In this document: positions 8,599 through 16,554 of the stretch, piece after piece | Layout of the letters: each line of letters begins with the position of its first letter | Numbering within the stretch: position 1 is the first letter of the stretch | Assembly: GCF_900590885.1 (NCBI RefSeq) | Contig: NZ_UUON01000022.1 | Coordinates: 283,801-347,800, forward strand | DNA: 64,000 nucleotides | From: Pseudomonas viridiflava | Lineage (GTDB): Bacteria > Pseudomonadota > Gammaproteobacteria > Pseudomonadales > Pseudomonadaceae | Direction: 5' to 3' | Position numbers and translations under genes: made by a program | Notes under the pieces: generated by a model | Database searches by the model: none | Told to the model about the DNA's origin: nothing | Seen by the model: the letters and a program-made list of their open reading frames with translations, nothing else

Positions 8599-9733
8599 AC
8601 AGATCCTCAGCAATGCCCAGATCGTCACGGCCGAACGCGTGTTCCTCGGCTCGGTGGTGCTGCGCGACGGCAAGATTGTCGACCTCGCCGAAGGCCGCAG
8701 CCAGTTGCCCCAGGCCCAGGACCTGAGCGGCGATTACCTGCTGCCGGGGCTGGTGGAATTGCACACCGACAACCTGGAAAAACACATGACCCCGCGCCCC
8801 GGCGTGGACTGGCCGTCGACCTCGGCGGTGCTTAGCCATGACGCGCAGATCATCGCGGCGGGCATCACCACGGTGTTTGACGCGGTGTCCATCGGCGACG
8901 TGAACCCCAAGGGCAATCGCATGAAAAAGCTGCCGGCGATGCTCGATGCCATCGCCCAGGCCGAAGGTGCCGGCCTGACCCGCGCCGAGCACCATCTGCA
9001 CCTGCGCTGCGAGCTGTGCCACCCGGACACCCTCAGCGTGTTTCGCGACCTGGTGGAAAACCCGTTGGTGCGGCTGGTGTCGGTGATGGACCATTCGCCG
9101 GGCCAGCGCCAGTTCGTGCTCGAATCCAAGTACCGTGAGTACTACATGGGCAAGTACCACCTCAACGACGAAACCATGGACGCCTTTATCGTGTTGCAAA
9201 TGGCCAACTCCCGGGAGTACAGCGACCGCTACCGCGCGGCCATCGTCGAGCATTGCCTGGCGCGCGGGTTGTCGGTGGCCAGCCATGACGATGCAACCCT
9301 GGCCCATGTGGAAGAGTCGGCGCGCTACGGCATGACCATCGCCGAATTCCCCACCACCCTGGAGGCCGCCAAAGGCTGTCAGGCGCTGGCCATGAAAGTG
9401 CTGATGGGTGCGCCGAACGTGGTGCGCGGTGGGTCACACTCGGGTAATGTGGCCGCCGCCGGCCTGGCTGCCGAGGGCTTGCTGGATATACTCTCCAGCG
9501 ACTACTACCCGGCCAGCCTGTTGCAGGCGGCGTTCGTGCTGGCCGACCAGCAGGATGGCGGCGACCTGTCGCGGGCGGTCAAGATGATCAGCCTGGCCCC
9601 GGCGCAAGCGGCGGGCCTGGCTGATCGCGGTGAAATTGCCGTCGGCCTGCGCGCCGACCTGGTGCAAGCCCGCAGCCGTGAAGGGTTGCCTGTAGTCCAA
9701 CAAGTCTGGCGGCAAGCGAAGAGGGTGTTTTGA
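8588..9733 (+). CDS. phnM: Alpha-D-ribose 1-methylphosphonate 5-triphosphate diphosphatase PhnM
   Basis: PhnM removes pyrophosphate from the ribose triphosphonate made by PhnGHIL, producing the PhnJ substrate. It is an amidohydrolase-fold metal enzyme: metal ligands are visible in [10 protein letters not shown] (His59, Asp61, His65), VMDHSPGQ and [10 protein letters not shown], with further conserved [11 protein letters not shown] and DILSSDYYP segments. The 381-residue length equals the family norm (378 in E. coli). ATG 8588 lies within the end of phnL and the stop overlaps phnN. Confidence 0.97.
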   Translation: MPAEQILSNAQIVTAERVFLGSVVLRDGKIVDLAEGRSQLPQAQDLSGDYLLPGLVELHTDNLEKHMTPRPGVDWPSTSAVLSHDAQIIAAGITTVFDAVSIGDVNPKGNRMKKLPAMLDAIAQAEGAGLTRAEHHLHLRCELCHPDTLSVFRDLVENPLVRLVSVMDHSPGQRQFVLESKYREYYMGKYHLNDETMDAFIVLQMANSREYSDRYRAAIVEHCLARGLSVASHDDATLAHVEESARYGMTIAEFPTTLEAAKGCQALAMKVLMGAPNVVRGGSHSGNVAAAGLAAEGLLDILSSDYYPASLLQAAFVLADQQDGGDLSRAVKMISLAPAQAAGLADRGEIAVGLRADLVQARSREGLPVVQQVWRQAKRVF

Positions 9734-10305
9734 TGGCAGGCAGGTTGATCTATCTCATCGGGCCATCGGGTTCGGGCAAGGACAGCCTGCTGGATGCCGC
9801 ACGCCCTCGGTTGGCCGAGCGCGGCTGCCGCATCGTGCGCCGCGTGATTACCCGCTCGGCGGAAGCCGTGGGCGAAGCGGCCCAAGGCGTGAGCCCGGAG
9901 CAGTTCGCCGCGTTGCAGGCCGAGGGCGCATTTGCCCTCAGTTGGCAGGCGAATGGGTTGTCCTATGGCATCCCGCGTGAGATCGACGACTGGCTGGCGG
10001 CGGGGGACGACGTGCTGGTCAACGGCTCGCGCGCGCACCTGGCGCACACCCGCGAACGTTATCCGAACCTGCTGGTGTTGTTGCTCACGGTGGATCAAGC
10101 CGTGCTGCGCCAGCGCCTGATCGCCCGGGGGCGTGAGGCCCTGGCGGATATCGAAGAGCGCCTGGCGCGTAATGCGCGCTTCACCGCCGAGCTGATCGCC
10201 GGCAATGGCGCGGGGTTGTTTGTACTGGACAATTCCGGCCCCTTGGAAAACACCGTTGAGCGCCTGCTGTGCTGCCTCGACCGCGGGCACTCGGCATGCG
10301 CCTGA
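9733..10305 (+). CDS. phnN: Ribose 1,5-bisphosphate phosphokinase PhnN
   Basis: PhnN phosphorylates ribose 1,5-bisphosphate to PRPP, linking phosphonate breakdown to nucleotide synthesis. The 190-residue protein resembles guanylate kinase folds: Walker A GPSGSGKDS near residues 10-18 and the RRVITRSAEAVGE region. ATG 9733 overlaps the phnM stop; a TTG just upstream would add one residue. The 3' end overlaps phnP by ten bases, and phnO, which separates them in E. coli, is missing. Confidence 0.95.
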   Translation: MAGRLIYLIGPSGSGKDSLLDAARPRLAERGCRIVRRVITRSAEAVGEAAQGVSPEQFAALQAEGAFALSWQANGLSYGIPREIDDWLAAGDDVLVNGSRAHLAHTRERYPNLLVLLLTVDQAVLRQRLIARGREALADIEERLARNARFTAELIAGNGAGLFVLDNSGPLENTVERLLCCLDRGHSACA

Positions 10306-11045
10306 CCCTGCTCGGCACCGGCGACGCGCGGCAAGTCCCGGTGTACGGCTGCGACTGCGCCGCGTGCGAGTTGGCCCGCAGTGACCCCGCATTGCGCCGC
10401 CGCCCGTGCAGCGCCTTGGTCGAGTGCGGCGACCAGCGCTGGTTGATCGACAGCGGCTTGCCCGACCTCACCGAACGCTTCCCGCCGCGCAGCTTCAACG
10501 GGATTTTCCAGACCCACTACCACGCCGATCACGCCCAGGGTTTGTTGCACCTGCGCTGGGGCCAGGGCCTGGTGATTCCGGTACACGGCCCGGCGGACGC
10601 GGAGGGGCTGTCCGACCTGTACAAGCACCCGGGCATCCTCGATTTCAGCCAGCCGTTTACCGAGTTCGAGACGCGCCAGTTCGGCGAGCTGCGCGTCACC
10701 GCGCTGCCGCTGCAGCATTCCAAACTCACCTTGGGGTATTTGCTGGAGGGCGAGGGTCGGCGCATCGCCTACCTCACCGACACCGTTGGCTTGCCGCCGG
10801 AAACCTTGGCCTGGCTGCAACGCGAACCGCTGGACGTGCTGGTGGTGGACTGCTCCATGCCGCCACAGCCGCAAGCGCCACGCAATCACAACGACCTGAC
10901 CCTGGCGCTGCAAAGCATCGAGGACACCGGCTCGCAGCTGGGTGTGCTGACCCATGTGGGGCACACACTGGATGCGTGGTTGCTGACGCATCGGCGCGAG
11001 TTGCCAAGGCATGTGACGGTGGGGTGGGATGGGCGGGTGCTTTAA
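10296..11045 (+). CDS. phnP: 5-phospho-alpha-D-ribosyl 1,2-cyclic phosphate phosphodiesterase PhnP
   Basis: PhnP opens the cyclic phosphate released by PhnJ to give ribose 1,5-bisphosphate. It is a metallo-beta-lactamase-fold enzyme: the catalytic motif THYHADH is at about residues 75-81, a later Asp lies in YLTDTVGL, and a C-terminal His in THVGHTLD. The structural zinc cysteines typical of PhnP are in YGCDCAAC near residue 20. The 249-residue length matches the family (252). The start lies inside phnN, with MRLTLLGTGDARQ as a typical N-terminus. It is the last gene of the cluster. Confidence 0.96.
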   Translation: MRLTLLGTGDARQVPVYGCDCAACELARSDPALRRRPCSALVECGDQRWLIDSGLPDLTERFPPRSFNGIFQTHYHADHAQGLLHLRWGQGLVIPVHGPADAEGLSDLYKHPGILDFSQPFTEFETRQFGELRVTALPLQHSKLTLGYLLEGEGRRIAYLTDTVGLPPETLAWLQREPLDVLVVDCSMPPQPQAPRNHNDLTLALQSIEDTGSQLGVLTHVGHTLDAWLLTHRRELPRHVTVGWDGRVL

Positions 11046-11374
11046 GTTGCCTGCATATTAATTGGATTATCTGGCCGAGTGTTACATGGTATTTGAGTAT
11101 TCAGTTCCACTCTTCGCGTTTTTTTGATTTTCCTTATATTTTTATATAAAAAACAACTAATTGCATAAGCGCTTTGCTAATGTTTATGGTGAGATTGTAA
11201 GAATAATTTTTATTGTTTGTCCGGTTTGTGCGGGGCGGCTGGAGTGTCTGCTTTGAAACAAATTTGAATCTGGTGCGATGTTTTTCTATATGGGAATGTA
11301 ATGCCATCTGACAGGTAATCGGTCGGAATCGCGCTCACAATAGTGAGTTGACAGGTCAAAGGGAGAGCGTCTTC
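11046..11374. other. AT-rich intergenic region between phnP and the serralysin-like gene
   Basis: This 329-bp stretch contains no supported gene. Its first half is much richer in A and T than its surroundings, with runs such as TTTTTATATAAAAAA around 11140-11153. No clear factor-independent terminator for the phn operon and no REP element was seen. A plausible ribosome-binding site (GGGAGAG) at 11361-11367 serves the next gene. The promoter for that gene probably lies here but no convincing -35/-10 pair stands out. Confidence 0.6.
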
Positions 11375-13633
11375 ATGAGTCATTTAGTTGCACCAGGTGT
11401 TGCCATTTTTTGCCCGCCGTACACACCACTGGATACGCTTGTTGATCCGCCGAATCAAAAGGCCTTAGTGGCGGCTGCCAAAAAGCCATCGTTCACCACG
11501 GATCAAGCGGCAAAGCAAATTACGCGAGGCGGTCACAAGATTCATGATCGCAATGGTGATAATCAGATTGTTGTTTCTTACAACTTTTCCGCGGCATTTA
11601 CTCCGCAACAAAAAGAGCGTGTCCGGCTGGCTTTCCAGTCGTGGTCGGACATTACCAATATTGCCTTCAAGGAGAATGTTGATAAGGCGGATTACTCTAT
11701 CAGCGTTCAAGATATGCCTAATTACGGTGGGGGTGTTGCATCGCTGCCGAATAAACATTTAACCAGCGGTTTTGCGAGTATTGGAACTCAGCGTTCTGAA
11801 GGAACGCCCAAGTTGGGCAGTTTTTTTCCACATGTAGCAGTTCATGAGTTGGGGCATGCCATTGGCTTGGAGCATCCCGCTAACTACAGTGGCAGCCAAG
11901 GTGACAGTGCCGTTGCTTATGAAGAGGATACAAAGGCTCGAAGTGTGATGAGCTACCATTCGGAGCGCCGCCAGGCTGGGCACAACTTTAACTCGCTGGC
12001 GCCCGCCGCGCCGATGCTCGATGACATTGCCGCTATCCAGCGGCTCTATGGGGTTAATGCCAAAACCCGAAATACTGATACGACGTATGGCTTCAACTCC
12101 AATTCGGAGCGTGATTTCTTTAGTTTGAAAGGTGCCGGCGATCAACCGATTTTTTGTGTGTGGGACGGCGGCGGCACCGATACGCTGGACTTTTCGGGCT
12201 TCAATCAAAACCAGCTTATCAACCTCAATGCCGAGTCGTTCTCCAGCGTGGGAGGGCTCCAGGGCAATGTTTCGATTGCCAGGGGCGTCACGCTGGAAAA
12301 TGCCGTGGGCGGGTCCGGCAACGACACCCTGATTGGCAACCAGGAGAACAATCGCATCACCGGCGGCAGAGGTTCGGACAGGCAGACAGGCGGTGCGGGC
12401 GCGGACACGTTTGTTTACGACAGCGCCAGCGATTCCACCCCTGAAAACCCTGATCAGTTGATGGACTTTACCACTGGCGTCGACAGGATCGACGTCTCTG
12501 GCCTGCTCAAGACCGCCGGCATCAAGTCGCTTAATTTTGGTGCGCTAACCGGGCGGCCGGGTGATGCAGTCCTGACGTTCGACCATGCGCAGGGAGAGGC
12601 GAGCCTTTCGATTGACCTGACAGGGAACGGCAAGGCCGATCTTTATGTAAAAAGCAAAGGTGAGATCAAACCCGCAGATGTGATTGCACAGGGGGGCGCG
12701 AAGGATGATCCCGAAGCTGACTCCAGGCCTGACCGGAAACCCAAACCTGACCCAAACCCAAACCCTCGAAACGTGAATACCACTTATGGTTTCAATTCCA
12801 ATAGTGGAGATACGGCCTCAAGCCTCACGTCTTCCAGCGATAAGCCACGTTTCAGGGTAAAAGACGATGACGGTATCGATACGCTGGATTTCTCGGGATT
12901 CAGCCAGAGCCAGATCATCGATCTCCATGCTGGATCGTTCTCGGACTTAGGGGGGATGAAAGCCAACGTCTCCATCGATGACACCAGCACGATTGAAAAC
13001 GCGGTGGGCGGTGAAGGTAATGATCTCCTGATCGGCAATCACGTCAATAACGTATTCAGGGGCAGGGGCGGCTCCGACAAGCTATGGGGAGGAGGTGGTT
13101 CCGACACATTTGTGTACGAGCAGATCAGTGATTCCACCCCAGAAGCACCTGACTTGTTGATGGACTTCACCAGCGGCACGGACAAGATCGATGTCTCCAG
13201 GCTGATATGTGCGGCGGGCCTCAATAAGCTGGATTTTGTCAGCGTGTTGACCGGTAAAGCGGGTCAGGCCGTTCTGAGCTACGACGCGCAGACAGGCATG
13301 GGGAGCCTGGCCATTGATCTTAAGGGAAGTGGCAAGGCCGATCTGTTGGTGAAAACTCTTTCTGAGATCAAGGTAGAGGATGTTTGGGTGCGTGGCGGTG
13401 GGGATCCAGAGCCGGAGCCAAAGCCAAAGCCAAAGCAAGATCCAAAGCCAAAGCCAACAAATGATGAGGACACCATCTACGGCTTCAACTCCAATACAAA
13501 CAAGCCCCATATGACGCTGACATCCTCGAGTGACAAGCCGGACTTCACCGTCAATGACCGCTCTGGCAATGACACCTTTGATTTTTCCGGATTCACCCAG
13601 GACCAGATCATCAATTTGGGTGCAGGCGCCTAA
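11375..13633 (+). CDS. Serralysin-type (M10B) metalloprotease with repeated C-terminal modules, ended early by in-frame TAA
   Basis: The 752-residue open part begins with a serralysin protease domain: zinc site HELGHAIGLEH (His157, His161, His167) and Met-turn SVMSYHS (Met192, Tyr194). From about residue 234 come copies of the Peptidase_M10_C beta-roll module starting TTYGFNSNS, at about nucleotides 12079, 12779 and 13472 (period roughly 700 bp), joined by charged Pro/Lys/Asp linkers. Normal serralysins such as AprA have one module. The third copy stops at TAA (13631-13633), where copies one and two encode Phe in SFS; the same frame then continues open to 14110. Full-length product would be 911 residues. 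No AprDEF-type secretion genes or inhibitor gene are adjacent. ATG 11375 has GGGAGAG upstream. Confidence 0.85.
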   Translation: MSHLVAPGVAIFCPPYTPLDTLVDPPNQKALVAAAKKPSFTTDQAAKQITRGGHKIHDRNGDNQIVVSYNFSAAFTPQQKERVRLAFQSWSDITNIAFKENVDKADYSISVQDMPNYGGGVASLPNKHLTSGFASIGTQRSEGTPKLGSFFPHVAVHELGHAIGLEHPANYSGSQGDSAVAYEEDTKARSVMSYHSERRQAGHNFNSLAPAAPMLDDIAAIQRLYGVNAKTRNTDTTYGFNSNSERDFFSLKGAGDQPIFCVWDGGGTDTLDFSGFNQNQLINLNAESFSSVGGLQGNVSIARGVTLENAVGGSGNDTLIGNQENNRITGGRGSDRQTGGAGADTFVYDSASDSTPENPDQLMDFTTGVDRIDVSGLLKTAGIKSLNFGALTGRPGDAVLTFDHAQGEASLSIDLTGNGKADLYVKSKGEIKPADVIAQGGAKDDPEADSRPDRKPKPDPNPNPRNVNTTYGFNSNSGDTASSLTSSSDKPRFRVKDDDGIDTLDFSGFSQSQIIDLHAGSFSDLGGMKANVSIDDTSTIENAVGGEGNDLLIGNHVNNVFRGRGGSDKLWGGGGSDTFVYEQISDSTPEAPDLLMDFTSGTDKIDVSRLICAAGLNKLDFVSVLTGKAGQAVLSYDAQTGMGSLAIDLKGSGKADLLVKTLSEIKVEDVWVRGGGDPEPEPKPKPKQDPKPKPTNDEDTIYGFNSNTNKPHMTLTSSSDKPDFTVNDRSGNDTFDFSGFTQDQIINLGAGA

Positions 13634-14110
13634 TCCAGCGTGGGAGGGATGAAAGAAAATATCTTTATCACCGAAAAAACCATCATCGAAAATGCCATCG
13701 GTGGCAGTGGTAACGACCGGATAGGCGGCAACGCGGAAGACAACATTTTGGTAGGCGGTGCCGGTGCCGATAACCTCACCGGCGGCGGTGGGTGGAATAC
13801 CTTCAAGTACGAGACAGCCAGTGACTCAACCCGCAACAGTGCCGACCTGTTGATGGATTTCACCACCGGTAAGGACAAGATCGATTTGTCGCAAATGAGC
13901 AAAGATGCGGGCGTCACCTTGAATCTTGTCGACAAATACACCGGCAAAGCGGGTGATACGATCATCAAGTTCAACCCGATCACGGGTCGTTACCTGCTGG
14001 CCGCCGATTTGACCGGCAGCGGCAAGACCGAGTTTTTGATTAAAAGCACACAGATGATCAGCCCGGAGGACGTTATTGGTCTGACGTTGAGGGATGACAC
14101 CTATCTCTGA
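13634..14110 (+). pseudogene. Remainder of the third serralysin module after the in-frame stop
   Basis: This stretch is in the same frame as the upstream protease gene and restores the rest of module three: SSVGGMKENI, ENAIGGSGNDRIGG, GGAGADNLTGGG, and the distal part ending SPEDVIGLTLRDDTYL, which would be the C-terminal type I secretion signal region. A GTG at 13640 could be read as a start but has no ribosome-binding site, so independent expression is unlikely. Without readthrough the protease loses its C-terminal secretion signal. The nonsense codon would need two base changes from the TTC seen in the sister copies, so it is less likely to be a simple sequencing error. Confidence 0.75.
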
Positions 14111-14826
14111 GGAAGGTTTTCTGCCTGACTCTCGGACTGAGCGTTTACCCCCATCCCTAACCAGTTGGCGAGCACCTGCGTGCCCTTGGGTGTCAACCCA
14201 AGGGCACGGCTATCCAGGTCCTGTGTTAGCCATTTACGGCTGATGACATGTTGCAAAAGTGCCGCCCCCAACGCACCCGCCAAATGCGGGCGGCGCATGC
14301 TCCAGTCCAGGCACGCACAAGCGAAACGCCGACGCTGGGTGCGCAGTGCTGCCACATCGATTCCCAGTGCAACCATCGCGGTTTCGCCAGGCTCCGTCAG
14401 CGCATAACTGCCATCGCCGACCAGCCAGCCGCGCGCGATGAAATGATCATGCAACTGCACCGCCAGTGTGCCCGCCATATGGTCGTAGCAGGTGCGTGCG
14501 AACTGCAGGCGATTGGGCGTGCTCGGGACAAATGCCTTGCTCGTATTACGGCTGATCACCATCAAGCCTTCAATGGCTTGGGCGATGTCCGGGCCGGCGA
14601 GGCTGTAGTAGCGATGGCGGCCCTGGGTGTGCAGCTTGAGCAGGCCATCGTCCTTGAGTCTGGCCAGGTGCGCGCTGGCCGTTGACGCACTCACCAGGGC
14701 AATTGCCGCCAGTTCAGTGCTGGTGCGCGCATGCCCGTCCATCAGCGAGCAAAGGATTTTCGTTCGCGCAGGTTCGGCAATCGCTCCCGCCACTTGTGAG
14801 AGCGCGGCGTCGTCGTGGGTATCCAT
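14101..14826 (-). CDS. ArsR/SmtB-type winged-helix transcriptional regulator
   Basis: The 241-residue protein has an N-terminal ArsR-like winged helix (AIAEPARTKILCSLMDG, STELAAIALVSASTASAHLARLKDDGLL, GRHRYYSLA, residues about 14-75) and a long C-terminal part of unknown role. The metal-binding ELCVCD motif of ArsR is absent, so it probably senses something other than arsenite. The start at 14826 has AGGAG upstream; the frame is open further 5' but that overlaps the P450 promoter. It is divergent from the P450 gene with a 76-bp gap containing a perfect inverted repeat over its ribosome-binding site, suggesting autoregulation and control of the P450. Its 3' end overlaps the serralysin remnant by 10 bp. 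Confidence 0.85.
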   Translation of the reverse strand: MDTHDDAALSQVAGAIAEPARTKILCSLMDGHARTSTELAAIALVSASTASAHLARLKDDGLLKLHTQGRHRYYSLAGPDIAQAIEGLMVISRNTSKAFVPSTPNRLQFARTCYDHMAGTLAVQLHDHFIARGWLVGDGSYALTEPGETAMVALGIDVAALRTQRRRFACACLDWSMRRPHLAGALGAALLQHVISRKWLTQDLDSRALGLTPKGTQVLANWLGMGVNAQSESQAENLPQR

Positions 14827-14828
14827 AT

Positions 14829-14844
14829 TTCGCTCCTGAGCGAA
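14829..14844. promoter_or_regulatory. Perfect inverted repeat, candidate operator of the ArsR-type regulator
   Basis: TTCGCTC-CT-GAGCGAA has two perfect 7-bp arms and lies two bases upstream of the regulator's start codon, overlapping its ribosome-binding site in the 76-bp divergent region. Position and symmetry fit a dimeric winged-helix operator; function is inferred. Confidence 0.5.
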
Positions 14845-14902
14845 TCGTTGTCGGGCAATGCGGGCGATAGTACCGCTTCTTTGTGATAACAGGACGTATC
14901 GA

Positions 14903-16006
14903 ATGACACCGCTGCAAGCCGCCACCCATGCCGACCCTTACCCCTATTACGCAAGCTTGCGGCGCCACGATGAGCTGTGGTTCGACGCTGATCTCGGGCT
15001 GTGGGTCGCCAGTACCGCCAAGGTTGTCGACGCCGTGCTGGCGCATCCTGACTGCCAGGTGCGCCCAGCCCATGAACCCGTACCGCCGGCTATCGCGAAC
15101 GGGCCGGCAGGGCAGGTGTTCGCCCGGTTGATGCGCATGAACGATGGCGCAGCCCATCAGCGCCCGAGGTCGGTGGTCGAGCCCGCTCTGGCGGCTGTGG
15201 AGCCGCAGCCCATTGCGGCACTGGTCAAGCAACTCGGTCCACACATGCACAGCCTGGATGAGTGGATGTTCAGCTTGCCGGTTTCGGTGGTTGCCTCTCT
15301 GCTGGGCGTGCCTGCCGAGCGATTAAGCGGCGTCGCCGACCTGACGCGGGATTTTGTCGCCTGCCTCTCGCCACTGAGCAGCGGGGCGCAATTGCGCACG
15401 GCCGATGTCGGGGCTGTGGGGCTGGCGCAGCTGTTCAGCGGTGTGCTCGAACAGACGGTATTGCTCAACGCTCTAGTCGACGGTGATTGGAGCGACTCGT
15501 ACGTTCGGACGGCCAATCTGATTGGCTTGCTGTCACAGACCTGTGAAGCGAGCGCCGGCCTGATTGGCAACGCAGTGGTCTTGCTGGCTCAGCGGCCTGA
15601 CATGCTGGAACAACTTCAGCGCGAGCCGACCCGGGCGGCCGTGCTGGTGGAAGAGGTGGCCCGCTACGATGCCCCGGTACAAAACACGCGAAGATTTATT
15701 GCCCGACGCTGCACAGTCGGCAGCCATGTTCTGGAAGCGGGAGACACCGTTCTGGTGCTGCTGGCGTCGGCGAATCGTGACCCTGCGGCGAACCCTGAAC
15801 CGGACAATTTTCTGCTGGAACGGACGCACCGGCGAATCTTCAGTTTTGGCGCCGGCAAGCATCGATGCCCTGGCCAGGCCCTCGCGTCAGGCATTGCAGC
15901 GCAGGCGATTCTGGCCTTGCTGCAGCAGCCGAGTGTCTGGGCCGGCGCTGCCCAGTGCGGTTACTGGCCATCGCTGAATGGGCGTATCCCCAGGTTCCAG
16001 GCCTAA
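14903..16006 (+). CDS. Cytochrome P450
   Basis: The 367-residue soluble protein is a short bacterial P450. It has the heme-ligand motif FSFGAGKHRCPGQ near residue 328, with Cys as axial thiolate, and the ExxR motif in EEVARYDAPVQNTRR. In the I-helix, where most P450s have AG-x-(D/E)-T-T, this one reads QTCEASAGLIGN: the acidic residue is present but the oxygen-activating threonine position is alanine. Start ATG 14903 follows AGGAC. No ferredoxin or ferredoxin reductase gene is nearby, so electrons must come from elsewhere or from peroxide. It is transcribed away from the ArsR-type gene, probably under its control. The substrate cannot be predicted. Confidence 0.9.
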   Translation: MTPLQAATHADPYPYYASLRRHDELWFDADLGLWVASTAKVVDAVLAHPDCQVRPAHEPVPPAIANGPAGQVFARLMRMNDGAAHQRPRSVVEPALAAVEPQPIAALVKQLGPHMHSLDEWMFSLPVSVVASLLGVPAERLSGVADLTRDFVACLSPLSSGAQLRTADVGAVGLAQLFSGVLEQTVLLNALVDGDWSDSYVRTANLIGLLSQTCEASAGLIGNAVVLLAQRPDMLEQLQREPTRAAVLVEEVARYDAPVQNTRRFIARRCTVGSHVLEAGDTVLVLLASANRDPAANPEPDNFLLERTHRRIFSFGAGKHRCPGQALASGIAAQAILALLQQPSVWAGAAQCGYWPSLNGRIPRFQA

Positions 16007-16207
16007 CCCAGCAAGCCTTGCACATACTCCACAAACGCCCGCGCCTTGGCGCTCGCCATCCTGCCGGTGGGGAACACCGCCCATAAATCCCGGGGCGGCA
16101 GTTTCCAATCGGTCAGCACCGCTTTGACCTCGCCGCTGGCCAATCCCCAGGCGCTTGGCGGCAGCCGAGAACGAGCCGGTTTCGACGACGTGGACGAAGG
16201 TTTCCAT
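16003..16207 (-). pseudogene. Remnant of a LysR-family regulator gene
   Basis: On the minus strand the first 22 codons read METFVHVVETGSFSAAAKRLG, the start of a LysR helix-turn-helix. The sequence then passes, with a change of frame, directly into a typical LysR C-terminus: LASGEVKAVLTDWKLPP, RDLWAVFPTGRMASAKARAFVEYV, ending at a TAG that overlaps the P450 stop. About 200-230 central codons are therefore missing. The deletion junction is near 16140-16145. No functional protein is expected. Confidence 0.85.
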
Positions 16208-16298
16208 GGTGGTTAGGCGGAGCCGAGGGTTCAGGAATAAAGCGCGAGTTTTCAACATCCAGTAAAACAGCCGCCAGTCGGGATGAGCAATTCTGTGC

Positions 16299-16327
16299 TT
16301 GAGTAAAGATAACTCTAGGGTTACTTT
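16299..16327 (+). promoter_or_regulatory. Probable hicAB promoter with overlapping inverted repeat
   Basis: TTGAGT (16299-16304) and TACTTT (16322-16327) are separated by 17 bp, a plausible sigma-70 promoter. An imperfect inverted repeat (AAAGATAAC ... GTTACTTT, about 16305-16328) covers the spacer and -10, where a HicB or HicAB operator would be expected. HicB autorepression is known for the family; the site is inferred. Confidence 0.45.
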
Positions 16328-16354
16328 TATTCAGGCCAAGCCAAGGAGGCTGGA

Positions 16355-16543
16355 GTGCAAAGCAGGCTATTGATCAAGGAGCTGCAAGAGGCGGGTTGGG
16401 TGTTGGATCGGGTCACGGGCAGTCATCACATTTTTACCCATCGCTATAACCCGTACACGATCCCGGTGCCGCACCCGAAGAAGGACCTGCCGCTGGGCAC
16501 CGTCAGAAGCATCAGGAAACGCGCCGGGCTGTTTGAGTTTTAA
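16355..16543 (+). CDS. hicA: HicA family mRNA interferase toxin
   Basis: HicA toxins are small double-stranded-RNA-binding-fold ribonucleases that cleave mRNA and are neutralised by HicB. The 62-residue product is the usual size and has the catalytic histidine region TGSHHIF (His24/His25), then HPKKDLPLGTVRSIRKRAG. The start is GTG at 16355, preceded by a strong AAGGAGG. hicB follows 11 bp downstream in the canonical toxin-first order. Confidence 0.93.
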   Translation: MQSRLLIKELQEAGWVLDRVTGSHHIFTHRYNPYTIPVPHPKKDLPLGTVRSIRKRAGLFEF

Positions 16544-16554
16544 GGAGAGTATTC

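Noticed and set aside
13640..14110. Independent short gene for an RTX-like protein
   Set aside because: The frame is the same as the upstream protease, begins in the middle of a module, and lacks a ribosome-binding site.
15887..16258. Intact LysR-type or short hypothetical gene on the minus strand
   Set aside because: Only the first codons look like LysR; the rest is out of frame with the LysR C-terminus, so it is treated as a pseudogene remnant.
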